Positions 1 through 9,900 of a stretch of DNA of 64,000 nt are shown here, one piece after another. The notes under the pieces were generated by a model. The model saw only the letters and a list, made by a program, of their open reading frames with translations, was not told where the DNA came from and ran no database searches. Position 1 is the stretch's first letter, and each line of letters opens with the position of its first letter. A program made the position numbers and the translations under genes. Source of the stretch: CAVQJU01 sp963754955 (GTDB lineage: Bacteria > Acidobacteriota > Vicinamibacteria > Vicinamibacterales > CAVVIG01); assembly GCA_963754955.1 (NCBI GenBank), contig CAVWHY010000008.1, forward strand, positions 310,001 to 374,000, in the 5' to 3' direction.

Positions 1-1
1 G

Positions 2-1742
2 ATCCTGGCGCTGACGCCGCCGGCACCGCTCTCGCTCCAGAACTACACGGCGTTTGCCGACGTCCTGGCGCTGCCGCTCATCCCGCGGCTGGGCATCGTG
101 GCCACGTTCAACCTGATGACGCTCTTCGCCATCGTCCTCAGCGCCTATGCGATGTTCCTGTACGCCCGTGCGCGGACGGGCGATGCATGGGCCGCGTGGA
201 TCGGCGGCGCAGCCTTCGGATTTTCGTCGTTCATGATGTTCCGCGCGACCGCCCATCTCAGCCTTGTGCTGGCTGCGCCGCTCCCGGTGTTCGGGCTGCT
301 GATGTCCGGATGTCCCGGCGCCCGACGTACCGCCTGGCGATCGCGTCAGGGGCCGTCGTCGCCTGGGCTTTCTTCTGCGACCCGTACTATGCCGTCTATT
401 GCCTGCTGATACTCCTCTTCATGGTGGGTCACTCGGCCTTCACGCTCGACTTCCTGCCGAGCGAGTACCGATCGACCTGGCCCACGATGCTCATCGATCT
501 CGGGATCTTCGCCGCCAGCGGGCTCATTGTGGCGGTCGCGCTCTCCGGCGGACGCCGGTTCGTGCTGCGGGGAATCACCGTGAGCATCACGCGGCTGTAC
601 ACGCCGATGCTGCTGCTTTCCGTGCTGCTCATGCTTCGCTGGGCAGTGACCAGGCGGCCGCGTCTGTCCGTCCTCCCCGTCACCTGGGCGACCGCTCGAT
701 TTTCAATGGTTGGCATCGCCGCGATTCTGGTGGGACTGGCACCGATGCTGTCGGCGTTCACCTCGCCCCTCGGGTCGCCATTGGCGGCGAACCCGTCCCC
801 GCTGTGGCGCAGCAGCTCGCCCGGCATCGACCTTCTTGCGTACGCGATTCCCAACCCACTCCATCCCTGGGCGCCGGCATCGTGGTTGACGTGGCTGAGT
901 GAACGTCCAAACGGACCGGTTGAAAACGCCGCCAGCCTGGGGTGGGTGGCGCTGCTGACGATCGCCTGGGCCGCGTGGAAGACACGCCAGCGTCCTCACG
1001 GCGGCTGGCTGGCGTTCAGCGCGGTGTTCGCCGTGTTGTCGCTCGGCCCGTTCGTGAAGGTCGGCGGAATCGATACGTACCTGCCGACCCCCTGGGCGCT
1101 CCTCCGCTACGCTCCGATCATCGGCGCCGCCCGGATGCCCACTCGTCTCGTGGTGCTGACCTCGCTTGGTGTGTCGATGCTGCTGGCGCTGGCCGTCCAG
1201 CAGCTTGCGCCAGCGCTCCACCCGTCCACATGTGGTCTTCGCCGTGGTCGCGGACGCTGTTGCTGTTCGAATTGTGGCCGGGGCCGCGCCTGCTCGCCGA
1301 CGCGGGCATCTCGCCGGTGTTCCAGACGATTGCCGACGACCCTCGTCCCGTCCGCGTCCTGAATCTACCGTTCGGACTCCATGACGGCCTGGGTGGCAGG
1401 GGCGCACAGCATTCGATTTCGCAGTATCAGCAGACGGTCCACGGAAAGCCGCTGGCGGGCGGGTACCTCTCCCGCTTACCGGCAGGTGCGGTGAAACGCT
1501 ACGAGCGGCTGCCGCTCATGGGCGTGCTCCTCGAGCTGAGCGAAGGACAGCGCGTCGATCCTGCCAGGCTGGATCAAGCGGTCGCGCGCGCGAGGACGAG
1601 ACGGAAGGAACTCAACATCGGCTGGATCGTCGTCGATTCAAGCCGCGCCACCCCGGAACTGCTGGCGCTGTGCAATCGCGCATTCGATCTGCAATGGGTC
1701 GCCGCTGACGGCGACTGGACGATCTACCGCGCCGAGCCGTAG
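2..1742 (+). CDS. Polytopic membrane protein, 5'-truncated and frameshifted
   Basis: The 5' end lies outside the window. The coding signal runs in frame 2 to about position 315, in frame 1 to about 1230, then in frame 3 to the TAG at 1742, so two indels separate the segments. The first two segments hold repeated hydrophobic helices (for example VVAWAFFCDPYYAVYCLLIL), and the last is a soluble tail of about 160 residues. Many helices followed by a hydrophilic C-terminal domain recall the YfhO-like/GT-C membrane proteins of glycolipid metabolism, but I see no diagnostic catalytic motif. Function is therefore unassigned. Hydropathy is continuous across both breaks, which favours assembly indels over decay. 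Confidence 0.6.
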
Positions 1743-1763
1743 GCAGGCGTCGTCAGGTTCGGC
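1731..1763. terminator. Possible bidirectional terminator hairpin
   Basis: GCCGAGCC (1731-1738) can pair with GGTTCGGC (1756-1763) with one G-U pair. It spans the end of the membrane-protein gene and the end of the convergent DUF1992 gene. There is no U-tract, so this is a weak call. Confidence 0.25.
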
Positions 1764-2079
1764 GGCTGCGCGATCGCCGTTCGAGCATCACGGCAAGCTG
1801 CGTCTGGCGGTCCGTGAGCGTGCGCTGAAGGATTTTGCGGGTTGACGGGTCTTCGTTGTGCGCGAGGGCCCGCTCCAGGCGTGCGATCTCGCTCACCAGC
1901 TCGACTTCCACCGGAGCGCAATTGGCGCTCTTCAAAATCGAATAAGCCATCCGCAGATCCTCGGGGGTGCTGAAGTACTCCTCGAGGTTCAGCGGCTGGC
2001 CGGCGCCCGGCAGGTTCTCGAACTGCCCCTGCTCCATCGCCTCCCGGATACGGTTCTCCGCGACACGGCTGAACGGCAT
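1753..2079 (-). CDS. DUF1992 (DnaJ-homologue subfamily C member 28-like) protein
   Basis: A 108-residue protein that matches the short DUF1992 domain (PF09350). Visible family features are the N-terminal VAENRIREAMEQGQFENLPG block, the GAGQPLNLEEY segment just after it, and a charged helical C-terminus rich in Arg. The domain occurs in a human DnaJ-C28 protein but carries no J-domain here, and its biochemical role is not established. It starts 12 nt after the stop of the three-NTF2-domain gene on the same strand, so it is probably the last gene of that operon. The family call rests on my reading of the motif. Confidence 0.8.
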   Translation of the reverse strand: MPFSRVAENRIREAMEQGQFENLPGAGQPLNLEEYFSTPEDLRMAYSILKSANCAPVEVELVSEIARLERALAHNEDPSTRKILQRTLTDRQTQLAVMLERRSRSRRT

Positions 2080-2091
2080 CGATCCAATCCT

Positions 2092-4227
2092 TCAGGAAGG
2101 CGGCAGCAGATAACCGTGGTTTTTCATGCTGGTCTCGGGGTGCTGCAGGCAGGTAATGCAGTCCGGCCAGTAGTGTTCGGGGACACGCCCGCTGACGGGG
2201 TTCTTGTAGTGAAACCACATCGGCAGGATGGACGGCCAGACGATCATCTCACCCGTGCCGCCGCGGAACCCCCGCTCGCGTTCACCGAGCGCGGTCAGGG
2301 GAATGTCGGGCGGGTAGTCATTCGGCTGCGCCGCCGGCCGGCGCGCGAGGGCCGGATCGGGATCCTTCGCCGACGACCAGCCGCCTTCGTACGTGGGCGA
2401 GGAGAAGTAGTGTTCGTCGATCGTCACGCTCCACAGCTTCCACACGCCGTCTTCGAGGACGACCTGGTCGTGATACATCCCGCCCGCGAAGCCCATCGCG
2501 CGGGTGCGGCTCGCGGCCGGCTGGAACAGGCGCGAGCGAATGGATGCGGAGCGCCCGTCGCTCGCGACGAGGATCACCGGCTGGGTCCGCCAGTGGAGGG
2601 GCAGCATGACCCTGGGCCGGGAGCCGGGCGGCGGCGACGTCGCGTCGCGGGCGATGATGCGCGCGCGGCCGACGTACACGCCGCTGAACGGAACCTCCTT
2701 GGTGCCATTCCGCGCGAAGAGTTTTCCGAGCGGCCCGAAATCGAGATCGTCGAGGTAGTCGCCGTACGCGGAGTTCATGTTCTCGGCGCCGTCCCACGCT
2801 TTCGAGACGGCGAGCCGCCGCTCCGCTTCCTTGATCCGCGCGTCGAGGTCGGCTGAGGGCACCGGCGGTTTGCGGATCGCGGGGGCCGGAAGCCAGCGCT
2901 CGTCGCCAACGGTGCCGGCGCCGGGCGGGAGGCTCACAGGCTTTCCGGTCGCGGGGTTGGGTGTCAAGAACACCGGGATGGCGCCCGGCTTCATGACGTC
3001 AGAAGCCAGCACCGAATGATCGGGCGCGTGGCCTGCATCCGGCGCCGGATCGGTCGCCCGGTTCTTCGCCCAGCCCTGCGCGTACTCGGTTTTCATCATC
3101 GGGAACATCCGCATCTCGCGGATCCGCCAGATGTCGTTCTCCTTCACGTACCGGTTCTCGAAGACGGCCAGCGTGTAGAACGCGGTCCCCCTGTCGGCCT
3201 CACCGAGCATGCCGAACTCCAGGCCGCGCGCGCGCGCTTCCATGCCGCCGGGCTCGATGGCGACCGCCATGTCGAGTTGCATGAGCTCGTTCAGCTGGCC
3301 GTGCCGCAGGCCGGCCGGCCCGCTGCGTTCGAGCGCGCGACGGATGCCCTTCGGGCCGTCATAGACGCCGAGGTTCGCGATCGAGAGGACGCCGTCGGCC
3401 GTGAAGAGATCGGTGACGTCGTCCCACATCTTCCGGTCCATGTAATAGCCGTAGGCGTTCTGCAGGTTCCGGACCTTGTCTTCGTCGTTCATCACCGCAA
3501 TGCGCTGTTCCAGTGCCGAGAGCGCCGCAGGAAGCGTCATTTTCGGATCGATCTTCGGATCCGCGGACGAGATTGCCGACGCCGGTAGATCCGGCACGGG
3601 GACTCCCGTTTCGTCCGGCGTGAAGTGGTACGGGACGATCTTCTGGTCCTCGTCCACGTTGCGCCAGCCCGTCGCGTAGGGTCCCGCGAACATCGGGTTG
3701 TAGCGCATGCGGGAGATCTTCCACACGCCGCGCTCCCGCACGTACTCGTTCTCGAAAATGCCAGCCGCCCACTCCGCCTTCACGCCGAACTGGCCGGTCA
3801 TCGAAAATTCCCACCAGCGGCCTTTCGCGCTCAGGCCGTCGGCCGAGACGTTGATGAGCGGCCGCAGGACCATCTGCGTGTGCAGGCCGCCGGGCTTGAG
3901 GCCGTCTGTCCCTTCGCCGAACTTGCTGAGGAAGTACTTCTGAATGGGCTCGCGTCCCTGTTCGTTATCCTTGCCGTATGACAACCGGGCGTCGTCGGCG
4001 AACAACGCGGCCATGTCTGTCCACAGCCCGAACTGCGAGTACTGCGCGTACATCTCCTGAACGCGTTTGACGGCGCGCACGGATTCGGCGCGTTCGACGT
4101 TCTGGCCGAGCCGGAGGACGCGTGCCGCAGCGTTCGTTCCAGGGCTGGAGTCGCCGGCGACGGCCACATGCATCGCGCCGAGCGCGCCCAGAACACTGAG
4201 GGCCATTGCAAGCCCGCTCGATTTCAT
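2092..4227 (-). CDS. Secreted protein with three SnoaL/NTF2-like domains
   Basis: A 711-residue protein with an N-terminal signal peptide (MKSSGLAMALSVLGALGAMH, then AVA). Three related segments follow at about residues 35-200, 250-420 and 490-650. Each opens with a helix and the pattern Y-x(4-7)-W/F-x2-x-LF-A/T-x-D/N (VQEMYAQYSQ, LQNAYGYYMD and MNSAYGDYLDD begin them) and contains a GREPI/GPKGI/GRARI turn. This is the cone-shaped NTF2-like fold of SnoaL proteins. The triplication is unusual, because most family members have one domain. The start codon overlaps the stop of the upstream gene in ATGA (4224-4227), so the two are translationally coupled. Substrate is unknown; a polyketide- or steroid-like ligand would only be guesswork. 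Confidence 0.7.
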   Translation of the reverse strand: MKSSGLAMALSVLGALGAMHVAVAGDSSPGTNAAARVLRLGQNVERAESVRAVKRVQEMYAQYSQFGLWTDMAALFADDARLSYGKDNEQGREPIQKYFLSKFGEGTDGLKPGGLHTQMVLRPLINVSADGLSAKGRWWEFSMTGQFGVKAEWAAGIFENEYVRERGVWKISRMRYNPMFAGPYATGWRNVDEDQKIVPYHFTPDETGVPVPDLPASAISSADPKIDPKMTLPAALSALEQRIAVMNDEDKVRNLQNAYGYYMDRKMWDDVTDLFTADGVLSIANLGVYDGPKGIRRALERSGPAGLRHGQLNELMQLDMAVAIEPGGMEARARGLEFGMLGEADRGTAFYTLAVFENRYVKENDIWRIREMRMFPMMKTEYAQGWAKNRATDPAPDAGHAPDHSVLASDVMKPGAIPVFLTPNPATGKPVSLPPGAGTVGDERWLPAPAIRKPPVPSADLDARIKEAERRLAVSKAWDGAENMNSAYGDYLDDLDFGPLGKLFARNGTKEVPFSGVYVGRARIIARDATSPPPGSRPRVMLPLHWRTQPVILVASDGRSASIRSRLFQPAASRTRAMGFAGGMYHDQVVLEDGVWKLWSVTIDEHYFSSPTYEGGWSSAKDPDPALARRPAAQPNDYPPDIPLTALGERERGFRGGTGEMIVWPSILPMWFHYKNPVSGRVPEHYWPDCITCLQHPETSMKNHGYLLPPS

Positions 4228-5210
4228 CGGCCGCTCTCCTGCGAGCGCGCGCCGCTGAGGATCGCCGGCAAGCCGTAATTCCCCTCGTGGCAGGCGTACT
4301 CGAACGCCCGTTCGCCGGTCTTCTTGAGCAGGATCATCAACGTCCACGGGCGCGACCACGTCGCGGGGTCGTCGATCGTCACGTAGTACTCGACCGTGTC
4401 CGCGGCCACGCGCCGGAATTTCTCGGTGACGTGCAGCCGTTCCGTGTTTGTGAGGCGGAAGGCGTTCGGCACGAAATTGGTCGTGTCCACCACCAGCGTG
4501 TCGCCCTCCCAATGGGCGCGCGAATCGCCGTGGTACTGCCTCAGCGCCTTCGACACGTGCGGTCCGCCGCCGGTCGGGAAAATCCGTGTGTCGTGGATCA
4601 TCTCGCTGCTGAGGGCGAAGACACCGGGGCCCTGCGTGATCTCGAAGTAGCTCTGGTACCCCGCCCGCAGGTTCGGTGTGCCGAAGGTGACGCACCGCGT
4701 GCCAAGCGACAAGTCCTGCGCCTGGTCCGCCGGTCCCCTGGCCTGACGGGCGGCTGCCTGTTCCCGCGCGCGCTCCACGGCTTCGGGAGCGAAGGCGGGA
4801 ATGCGGCCATCCGGCGGGTCGATGATGAGCGACGTGCGGTTGTCGAACACGCGGTCAGACAACCACGTCTGGTCGTAGTTGCCCGTTTCCGTGTCCGCCG
4901 ACTTGAACTTCGTCTTGCCTTCCACGGCGGCGTTGAACAGTTCGTCGGCGAAGAAGGCATCCCCGCCGTCCATCATCGCCGTGGCCCGCTTCTTGAGGGC
5001 ATCGAGCTCCGCATCCGTCATCGTGACGCGCATGCCGAATGACAGCGGCCGCTCGAGCGGCGTCATGCTGTTGTTCGCCCACACGCCCTGCATGTCCGGA
5101 TGCCCATCGGGCGTCCTGGGCACGGTCCACGCGTTCCCGTTCTTCAATGACTGGCCAGCCAGGGATACGGTCGCCATGATCACGAGTGCCGATAGGATTT
5201 GTTTTCGCAT
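4224..5210 (-). CDS. Secreted protein of unknown function (328 aa)
   Basis: The chosen ATG at 5210 gives a typical signal peptide (MRKQILSALVIMATVSLAGQ). The mature part begins with WTVPRTPDGHPDMQGVW and carries GTRCVTFGTPNLRAGYQ, GPGVFALSSEMIHDTRIF and HWEGDTLVVDTTNF blocks. This W-x-PRTPDG-x-PD-x-QG-x-W type of protein is very common in acidobacterial secretomes, where it is usually left as hypothetical. It is the first gene of a three-gene minus-strand operon with the triple-NTF2 protein (4-nt overlap) and DUF1992. I do not recognise a catalytic site. Confidence 0.7.
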   Translation of the reverse strand: MRKQILSALVIMATVSLAGQSLKNGNAWTVPRTPDGHPDMQGVWANNSMTPLERPLSFGMRVTMTDAELDALKKRATAMMDGGDAFFADELFNAAVEGKTKFKSADTETGNYDQTWLSDRVFDNRTSLIIDPPDGRIPAFAPEAVERAREQAAARQARGPADQAQDLSLGTRCVTFGTPNLRAGYQSYFEITQGPGVFALSSEMIHDTRIFPTGGGPHVSKALRQYHGDSRAHWEGDTLVVDTTNFVPNAFRLTNTERLHVTEKFRRVAADTVEYYVTIDDPATWSRPWTLMILLKKTGERAFEYACHEGNYGLPAILSGARSQESGR

Positions 5211-5349
5211 GCTTTGGTTCCCCGCGCGCTGCCGTTTCCCCGTGGCGGCACTATCGCTGCGGATTTTAGTCGCTCGACTGCGACAACACAAATTGAAGCA
5301 CACGGCGGCGCGCCGGTACGGTCTTCGGGCGCTGGGGACGGAATCCGCG

Positions 5350-5730
5350 GGATGTTCGCACATATCTTCACGGTGGAGAAGCGATGGGAGATCAGAACCG
5401 CGGTCCGCCCTTCACTCAGCGAAGCGAATTTAGAGAAGAGCTCGAACTCCGCCGCGGCGTCGAGCGACGCGGAGGGCTCGTTGAGATGAGAATCTGCGCG
5501 TCGCGCACGTATGCGCGTGCGAGGGCGATCTTCTGCCACTCTCCTCCGGACAGGTCGACGCCGCCTTCGAACCGCCGCCCCAGCATCTGGCGCAGGCCGC
5601 CGGGAACCCTCCTGACAACTTCATGGGCCCGCCATTCCACGCCGCGGTCAGGACGCGCCTGTCGTCATCCAGCCGATCGATCTGGCCGAGGCCGATGTTC
5701 TCGAGCACGGACATGTCGGCCAGGCGCTCG
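5350..5730 (-). pseudogene. Decayed ABC-exporter ATPase (nucleotide-binding domain fragment)
   Basis: Minus-strand reading across two or more frames gives, in order, MSVLENIGLGQIDRLDDDRR (about 5714-5655), a Q-loop-to-signature segment LGRRFEGGVDLSGGEWQKIA (5590-5510), LNEPSASLDAA with a changed Walker B (5480s), and LISHRFSTVK with the H-loop histidine (about 5395). This order matches the C-terminal half of an MsbA/LagD-type ABC-exporter NBD. The Walker A half, the membrane domain and the normal end are missing, and the frames do not join. Walker B reads LNEP rather than LDEP. I read it as a genuine remnant, since sequence on both sides shows no exporter. Confidence 0.75.
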
Positions 5731-5824
5731 CCTCGCGAGATTCGAAGATCTCTCCGCGGCGCGTTCCAAACAGCAGGCAGTGGAAGGCACGTCGCGTGGT
5801 GCTGAGGTGCGGCGCGGAGCGACG

Positions 5825-5853
5825 TTTCCTCCGGCAGTCGCTCCGCCTATAAT
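5825..5853 (+). promoter_or_regulatory. Candidate promoter for the alpha/beta hydrolase
   Basis: A perfect TATAAT at 5848-5853 lies 22 nt before the ATG at 5875. A weak -35 (TTTCCT, 5825-5830) sits 17 nt upstream. An AGGGAGG-type ribosome site at about 5862-5868 fixes the start codon. Only the -10 is convincing. Confidence 0.35.
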
Positions 5854-5874
5854 GTGCCGCCAGGGAGGCCGTCG

Positions 5875-6729
5875 ATGGACCCGAAAAGACGTGCGCTACT
5901 GGCCGCGGCGGCTGCGGCGGCCGCAACGGCGGCCGTCCCACGCGTGCTGGCGCAGCAACCGGGCGCCGGTGAAGCGGGGAAATTTTACGAAAAGGGCGCC
6001 GTTCGCATCTACTACGAGGAGGCCGGCGCGGGCGTCCCGCTCTTGCTGCTCCCGGGCGGGGGCCTGAACTCGACGATTGGCTTCTTCAGAGGCAACGCGC
6101 CGTTCAACGCGATTGACGAGTTCAAGGGCGAGTATCGCTGCATCACCGCGGACCTGCGCAACGCGCCCGGCGGCCAGTCCACCGGACCGATTGAGGTTGA
6201 TCGACCCTGGGAGTCCTACGCCGACGATCAACTCGGCCTGATGGACCACCTCGGTATCGACAGGTTCATGGTGATGGGCTTCTGCATTGGCGGTCCGTTC
6301 ATCTGGAGTTTGCTCAAGCGCGCACCCAGTCGTATTGCCGGAGCGGTGCTGGCCCAGCCCGTGGGCTGGCGTCCGGAGATGCGCGATCCCGCGTACCCGG
6401 GCGCATTCTGGAAGGGCTGGCCGGCGCAGATTACCGCGAAGCGCCCCGAAGTTCCGCGACAGACGGCCGAGCAATTCGTGACGAGGATGTTCGAGACCGA
6501 TCCTGATTTCATGTTCACCGTGACGCGCGATTTCGTGCGCGCGTGCCAGAACCCCATCCTGGTGCTCCCGGACGAGGTCCCCGCGCACCCCTACGCGGTC
6601 GCGATGGAGTGCGCGATGCTCGCGCCGCGAGCCGAGGTGAGCATGTTTCCGTGGAAGGAACCGAAGGAGCGCATTCCCCTGGCGGTCCGCCAGATTCATT
6701 CGTTCCTCCGCGCGCATCGCCCGGCGTAG
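5875..6729 (+). CDS. Exported alpha/beta hydrolase with a Cys nucleophile
   Basis: The ATG at 5875 follows an AGGGAGG ribosome site and gives a 284-residue protein. It opens with MDPKRRALLA followed by a long Ala-rich stretch, a twin-arginine-like signal. The fold is that of alpha/beta hydrolases: LLLLPGGGLN oxyanion region at about 57-66, the nucleophile elbow GFCIGG with Cys137 where most members have Ser, and a C-terminal region with an Asp-Glu-Val segment (about 227-230). Cys nucleophiles are known in dienelactone hydrolases, but the general pattern here is closer to haloperoxidase/epoxide-hydrolase-like proteins, so the substrate is open. No His near the C-terminus is in the usual strong context except QIHSF (about 276). 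Confidence 0.7.
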   Translation: MDPKRRALLAAAAAAAATAAVPRVLAQQPGAGEAGKFYEKGAVRIYYEEAGAGVPLLLLPGGGLNSTIGFFRGNAPFNAIDEFKGEYRCITADLRNAPGGQSTGPIEVDRPWESYADDQLGLMDHLGIDRFMVMGFCIGGPFIWSLLKRAPSRIAGAVLAQPVGWRPEMRDPAYPGAFWKGWPAQITAKRPEVPRQTAEQFVTRMFETDPDFMFTVTRDFVRACQNPILVLPDEVPAHPYAVAMECAMLAPRAEVSMFPWKEPKERIPLAVRQIHSFLRAHRPA

Positions 6730-6802
6730 AGGCGCTGATTCGCCCTTCTCCGCGTGGCCTTCAGCGACGCCGACGAACCGGGTGCCGACCCCGAGGCTGG
6801 CG

Positions 6803-9541
6803 CTACTCCGACCTGAGAGCTTCCACCGGATCGACGGCAACCACCCGTCGCGCGGGGAGATAGCTCGCGAGGACAGTGGCAATAGCCAGGATGACCGGCA
6901 CCACCGCGTACGTCATCGGATCGAATGGCGTGATGCCGTACAACAACGAAGACATCAGGCGCGCTAAACCCGCCGCCGCGCCCAGGCCTATCGCGACGCC
7001 CATGGCCGCCAGTGCCAGCCCGTGGCGCACGAACATTCGTTTCAGCTCGCGCTCCTGCGCGCCGAGCGCCGCGCGAATACCAATCTCGCGCCTTCTCTGC
7101 GAGACCGCGTAGGAGATCATGCCGTAGATGCCGACAACGCCCAGAAGCAGAGCCATCGTCGCGGCAATCGCCAGCATCACCAGCGTGAAGGAAGTCCGTG
7201 CGAGCGAGCGATCGTAGACTTCGCTCATGGTCAGCGGCGACACGGGCAGGCTCGAATTCACCGACCACACGGCTTGCCGGATCTGATTCACAAACGCTTC
7301 CGTACCCGCGCGCTCGCTGCGAATGATGAACGTCACCTGGCGTATCGCATTCGGCCGGCCCGCCGAGGCGTTCACGGAGGCGGACATCGTCGGCCAGTAC
7401 ACGATTGAGGGCGCCGGCTGGTTCAGGCCGTTTTCACGCACATCCTGTACAACACCGATGACTTCATGTGGAGTCATGCCGCGATCCTGGCGGAGCCGTT
7501 TGCCGAGCGCGGCCGCCGGCGTCCGCCAGAGTTCGCGGGCAAGACTCTCGGAGATCGTCACGACCGGCCTCAGGCCGTAGACCTCTGTCCAGGTGATCTC
7601 GCGGCCCGCGAGCAGCCTCGTGCCCGCAGTTTTGAAGAAGTCGGGCGAGGCGTACTTGAATGAGCGCAGCGGCGGGCTGCCCGATCCCGGATCCGCCCGA
7701 TCGTCCGCGCGGACGGCGCCCAGGTTCGAGACGCCCAGGTTCTGGCCGAACCCCTCCATCGGCATCGCGCTGCCGAACGCCGCCGAGGTCACACCCGGAA
7801 TCGACGACAGCCGGTCCTGAATGTCGTTCTGCATGCGCGTCACCCGTTCCGGGTCAGACGCGTGCGATGCCGCGATGAAGATCCGCATGATCTGGAGACG
7901 CTCGGGGTGCGGTGAATCCCGGATCGACGGTCCGCATCGACTCGAATGTGCGAATCATCAACCCGGCACTCACCAGAAGCACCAGCGCGATCGCCACCTG
8001 AACCACCACCAGCACGCTGCGAACGCGGGTTCGCTGCCGGCTCGCGCTCGCTGTGCGGCCGATGCTCGCCAGGGAGGCCGCGATCCCGGACCGGTGTATT
8101 TCAGCGCAGGGATGAGTCCAAACAACACACTCGACAACAGCGAGAGCAGCGCAGCGAATCCGAGGGTTCGCGCATCCAGCGAGATTTCGCTCAGCCGCGG
8201 AAGATTCGCCGGACCGATGGCCAGCAACACGCGCAAGCCGGCGTACGCGAGTCCTGTTCCCAGTGCGCCGCCTATCAGGCCCAGCAGCACGCTTTCGACG
8301 AGCAGGCTCCGGATGATCCGTCCGCGGCTTGCACCGAGCGCCGCCCGGACCGACAGCTCCCTCTGCCGCACCTCCGTCCTGACCAGCAGCAGATTCGCGA
8401 CGTTGGCACAGGCGATGAGCATCACCAGGGCGATGGTCGCCATCACCACCCACACCACGTCGGTGACGCTGCCGACCACGTCTTCCTTGAGAGGACGAAG
8501 GGCCGGTGCGATCCTCCACGTCTCGTACGCTCGAGGGCTTGTGCCCGGTCCATCCGACCAGGAGTCCATCCAGATCGGGACCATTCGGGCCACGTCGGCG
8601 TTCGCCTGCGCGATCGAGGTTCCCGGCCTGAGCCGAGCGACGCCCTGATAATTGAAACCGCCTAAGGTCAGTCTTCCTCGATCGAAAGCGGCCGGCCAGA
8701 TCACATCCGCTTCGGCACTGCCGATCCGGAACCCCTGAGGCATGACACCGACGATTTGCTTCGGGCGTGAATCGACGGTAATGGTGCGTCCGATCACGGA
8801 TCGTTCGCCTCCAAAGCGCCGCTGCCAGTACCCGTAGCCCAGCATGATCGTGGACGTCGCCATGAACACGCTCGGGGGCGGTCGCGTGGTTCCGACCTGA
8901 TCTCCCGAGAGAAGCCAGCGGCCGGCCGCGGGCGGAACGTTGAAGGCCTGGAGGACGCCGTCGCTGATGAGGACCACACGAACTTGCTCCGGTTCGGCCA
9001 GCCCCGTCACCGTCGAGATGGTGCTGGTCCACACGCCAAGGGATTGAAAGACCCTGTTCTGCTCCGCATACGTGAGATACATCGATGGCGAGAGGTTCAG
9101 CCCGTCGGAAGAACTCGCCCCCGCGGCGCCAGGCGCGCTCTGCCGGAGCGCCACCAATTCCTCGGACCGCGGATACGCCAGCGGCTTGAGCAGGACGCTG
9201 TCGAGGACGCTGAACACGGCGGTGTTCGCGCCAATGCCGACTGCGAGCGTCAGCACGACCGCCACCGTGAACGTGAGGTTGTGGCGCATGCCGCGAAGGG
9301 CGTGCCGGATGTCCTGTCTGAGCGCGTCGATCGCAGGGATGCTGAGCTGATCGCGATATGCCTCCTTGACCTGCGTGAGCCCACCCATGGCGCGTCGCGC
9401 AGCGACGCGCGCCTGGTCTGGTGACAGTCCGCGTACACGTGCCTCAGCCTCGAGCGCGTCGAGGTGATACGTCAGCTGCGCGTCCAGATCCGCGTCGAGC
9501 CGGCGCCACCGGAACCAGTCGATGAGGCGCGGCCAGATCAT
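6803..9541 (-). CDS. ADOP-type MacB-like ABC permease (two frameshifts)
   Basis: Reading from 9541 the protein starts with a soluble helical segment, then LRQDIRHALRGMRHNLTFTV and a first transmembrane helix (VVLTLAVGIGANTAVFSVLD). A periplasmic MacB-core domain follows, then the FtsX-type helices (VMLIACANVANLLLVRTEVR) and a second, duplicated core plus FtsX region ending at 6803 (GIRAALGAQERELKRMFVRH). Total length is about 910 residues, right for the acidobacterial duplicated orphan permease family, which lacks its own ATPase. The frame changes near 8090 (after LIPALKYTG) and near 7890 (after VDPGFTAPER), with conserved sequence on both sides. The start overlaps the padR stop by 4 nt, so padR and permease are co-translated. 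Confidence 0.85.
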
Positions 9542-9876
9542 GTGTCCCCCGCCTTTTTCGCGAGGAACCGCGCCATGAGGGTCACCGTCGTTTCCCAGTT
9601 CCTGGTCTCCTCCTGAATCTGGCGGCGGCCGCGGGTCGTGAGCTCATAGAACTTGGCCTTGCGGTTGTTCTCCGAGACGCCCCAGCGGGATTTGATCCAG
9701 CGCCGGTGCTCGAGCCGCAGGAGCGCGGGATAGAGCGTGCCCTGGTTCAAGTCGAGCACGCCCTGCGACATCTGGAGGATGCGTTTGGCCAGGCCAAACC
9801 CGTGCTGCGGCCCCATGGCGTCCAGCGTGCGCAGCACCATCAGATCCAGGGTGCCTTGCAGTACTTCTGTTGGCAT
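9538..9876 (-). CDS. PadR-family transcriptional regulator
   Basis: A 112-residue winged-helix protein. The PadR signature is clear: LQGTLDLMVLRTLDAMGPQHGFG, then QGTLYPALLRLEHRRWIKSRW for the recognition helix and wing, with a C-terminal dimerisation helix. PadR proteins are ligand-responsive repressors. In Acidobacteriota this subclass sits directly upstream of an ADOP permease, as here, with an ATGA overlap. The palindrome just upstream at 9896-9920 is the likely operator for autorepression of both genes. Confidence 0.9.
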   Translation of the reverse strand: MPTEVLQGTLDLMVLRTLDAMGPQHGFGLAKRILQMSQGVLDLNQGTLYPALLRLEHRRWIKSRWGVSENNRKAKFYELTTRGRRQIQEETRNWETTVTLMARFLAKKAGDT

Positions 9877-9882
9877 TCCAGA

Positions 9883-9900
9883 GGAGACTGACCGATCTCC
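9883..9900. promoter_or_regulatory. Small hairpin in the padR leader
   Basis: GGAGA (9883-9887) and TCTCC (9896-9900) form a 5-bp stem around 8 nt on the padR leader side of the operator. On the minus strand this stem holds the only good AGGAG-like sequence ahead of padR, about 20 nt before its ATG. It could affect ribosome access. Confidence 0.25.
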
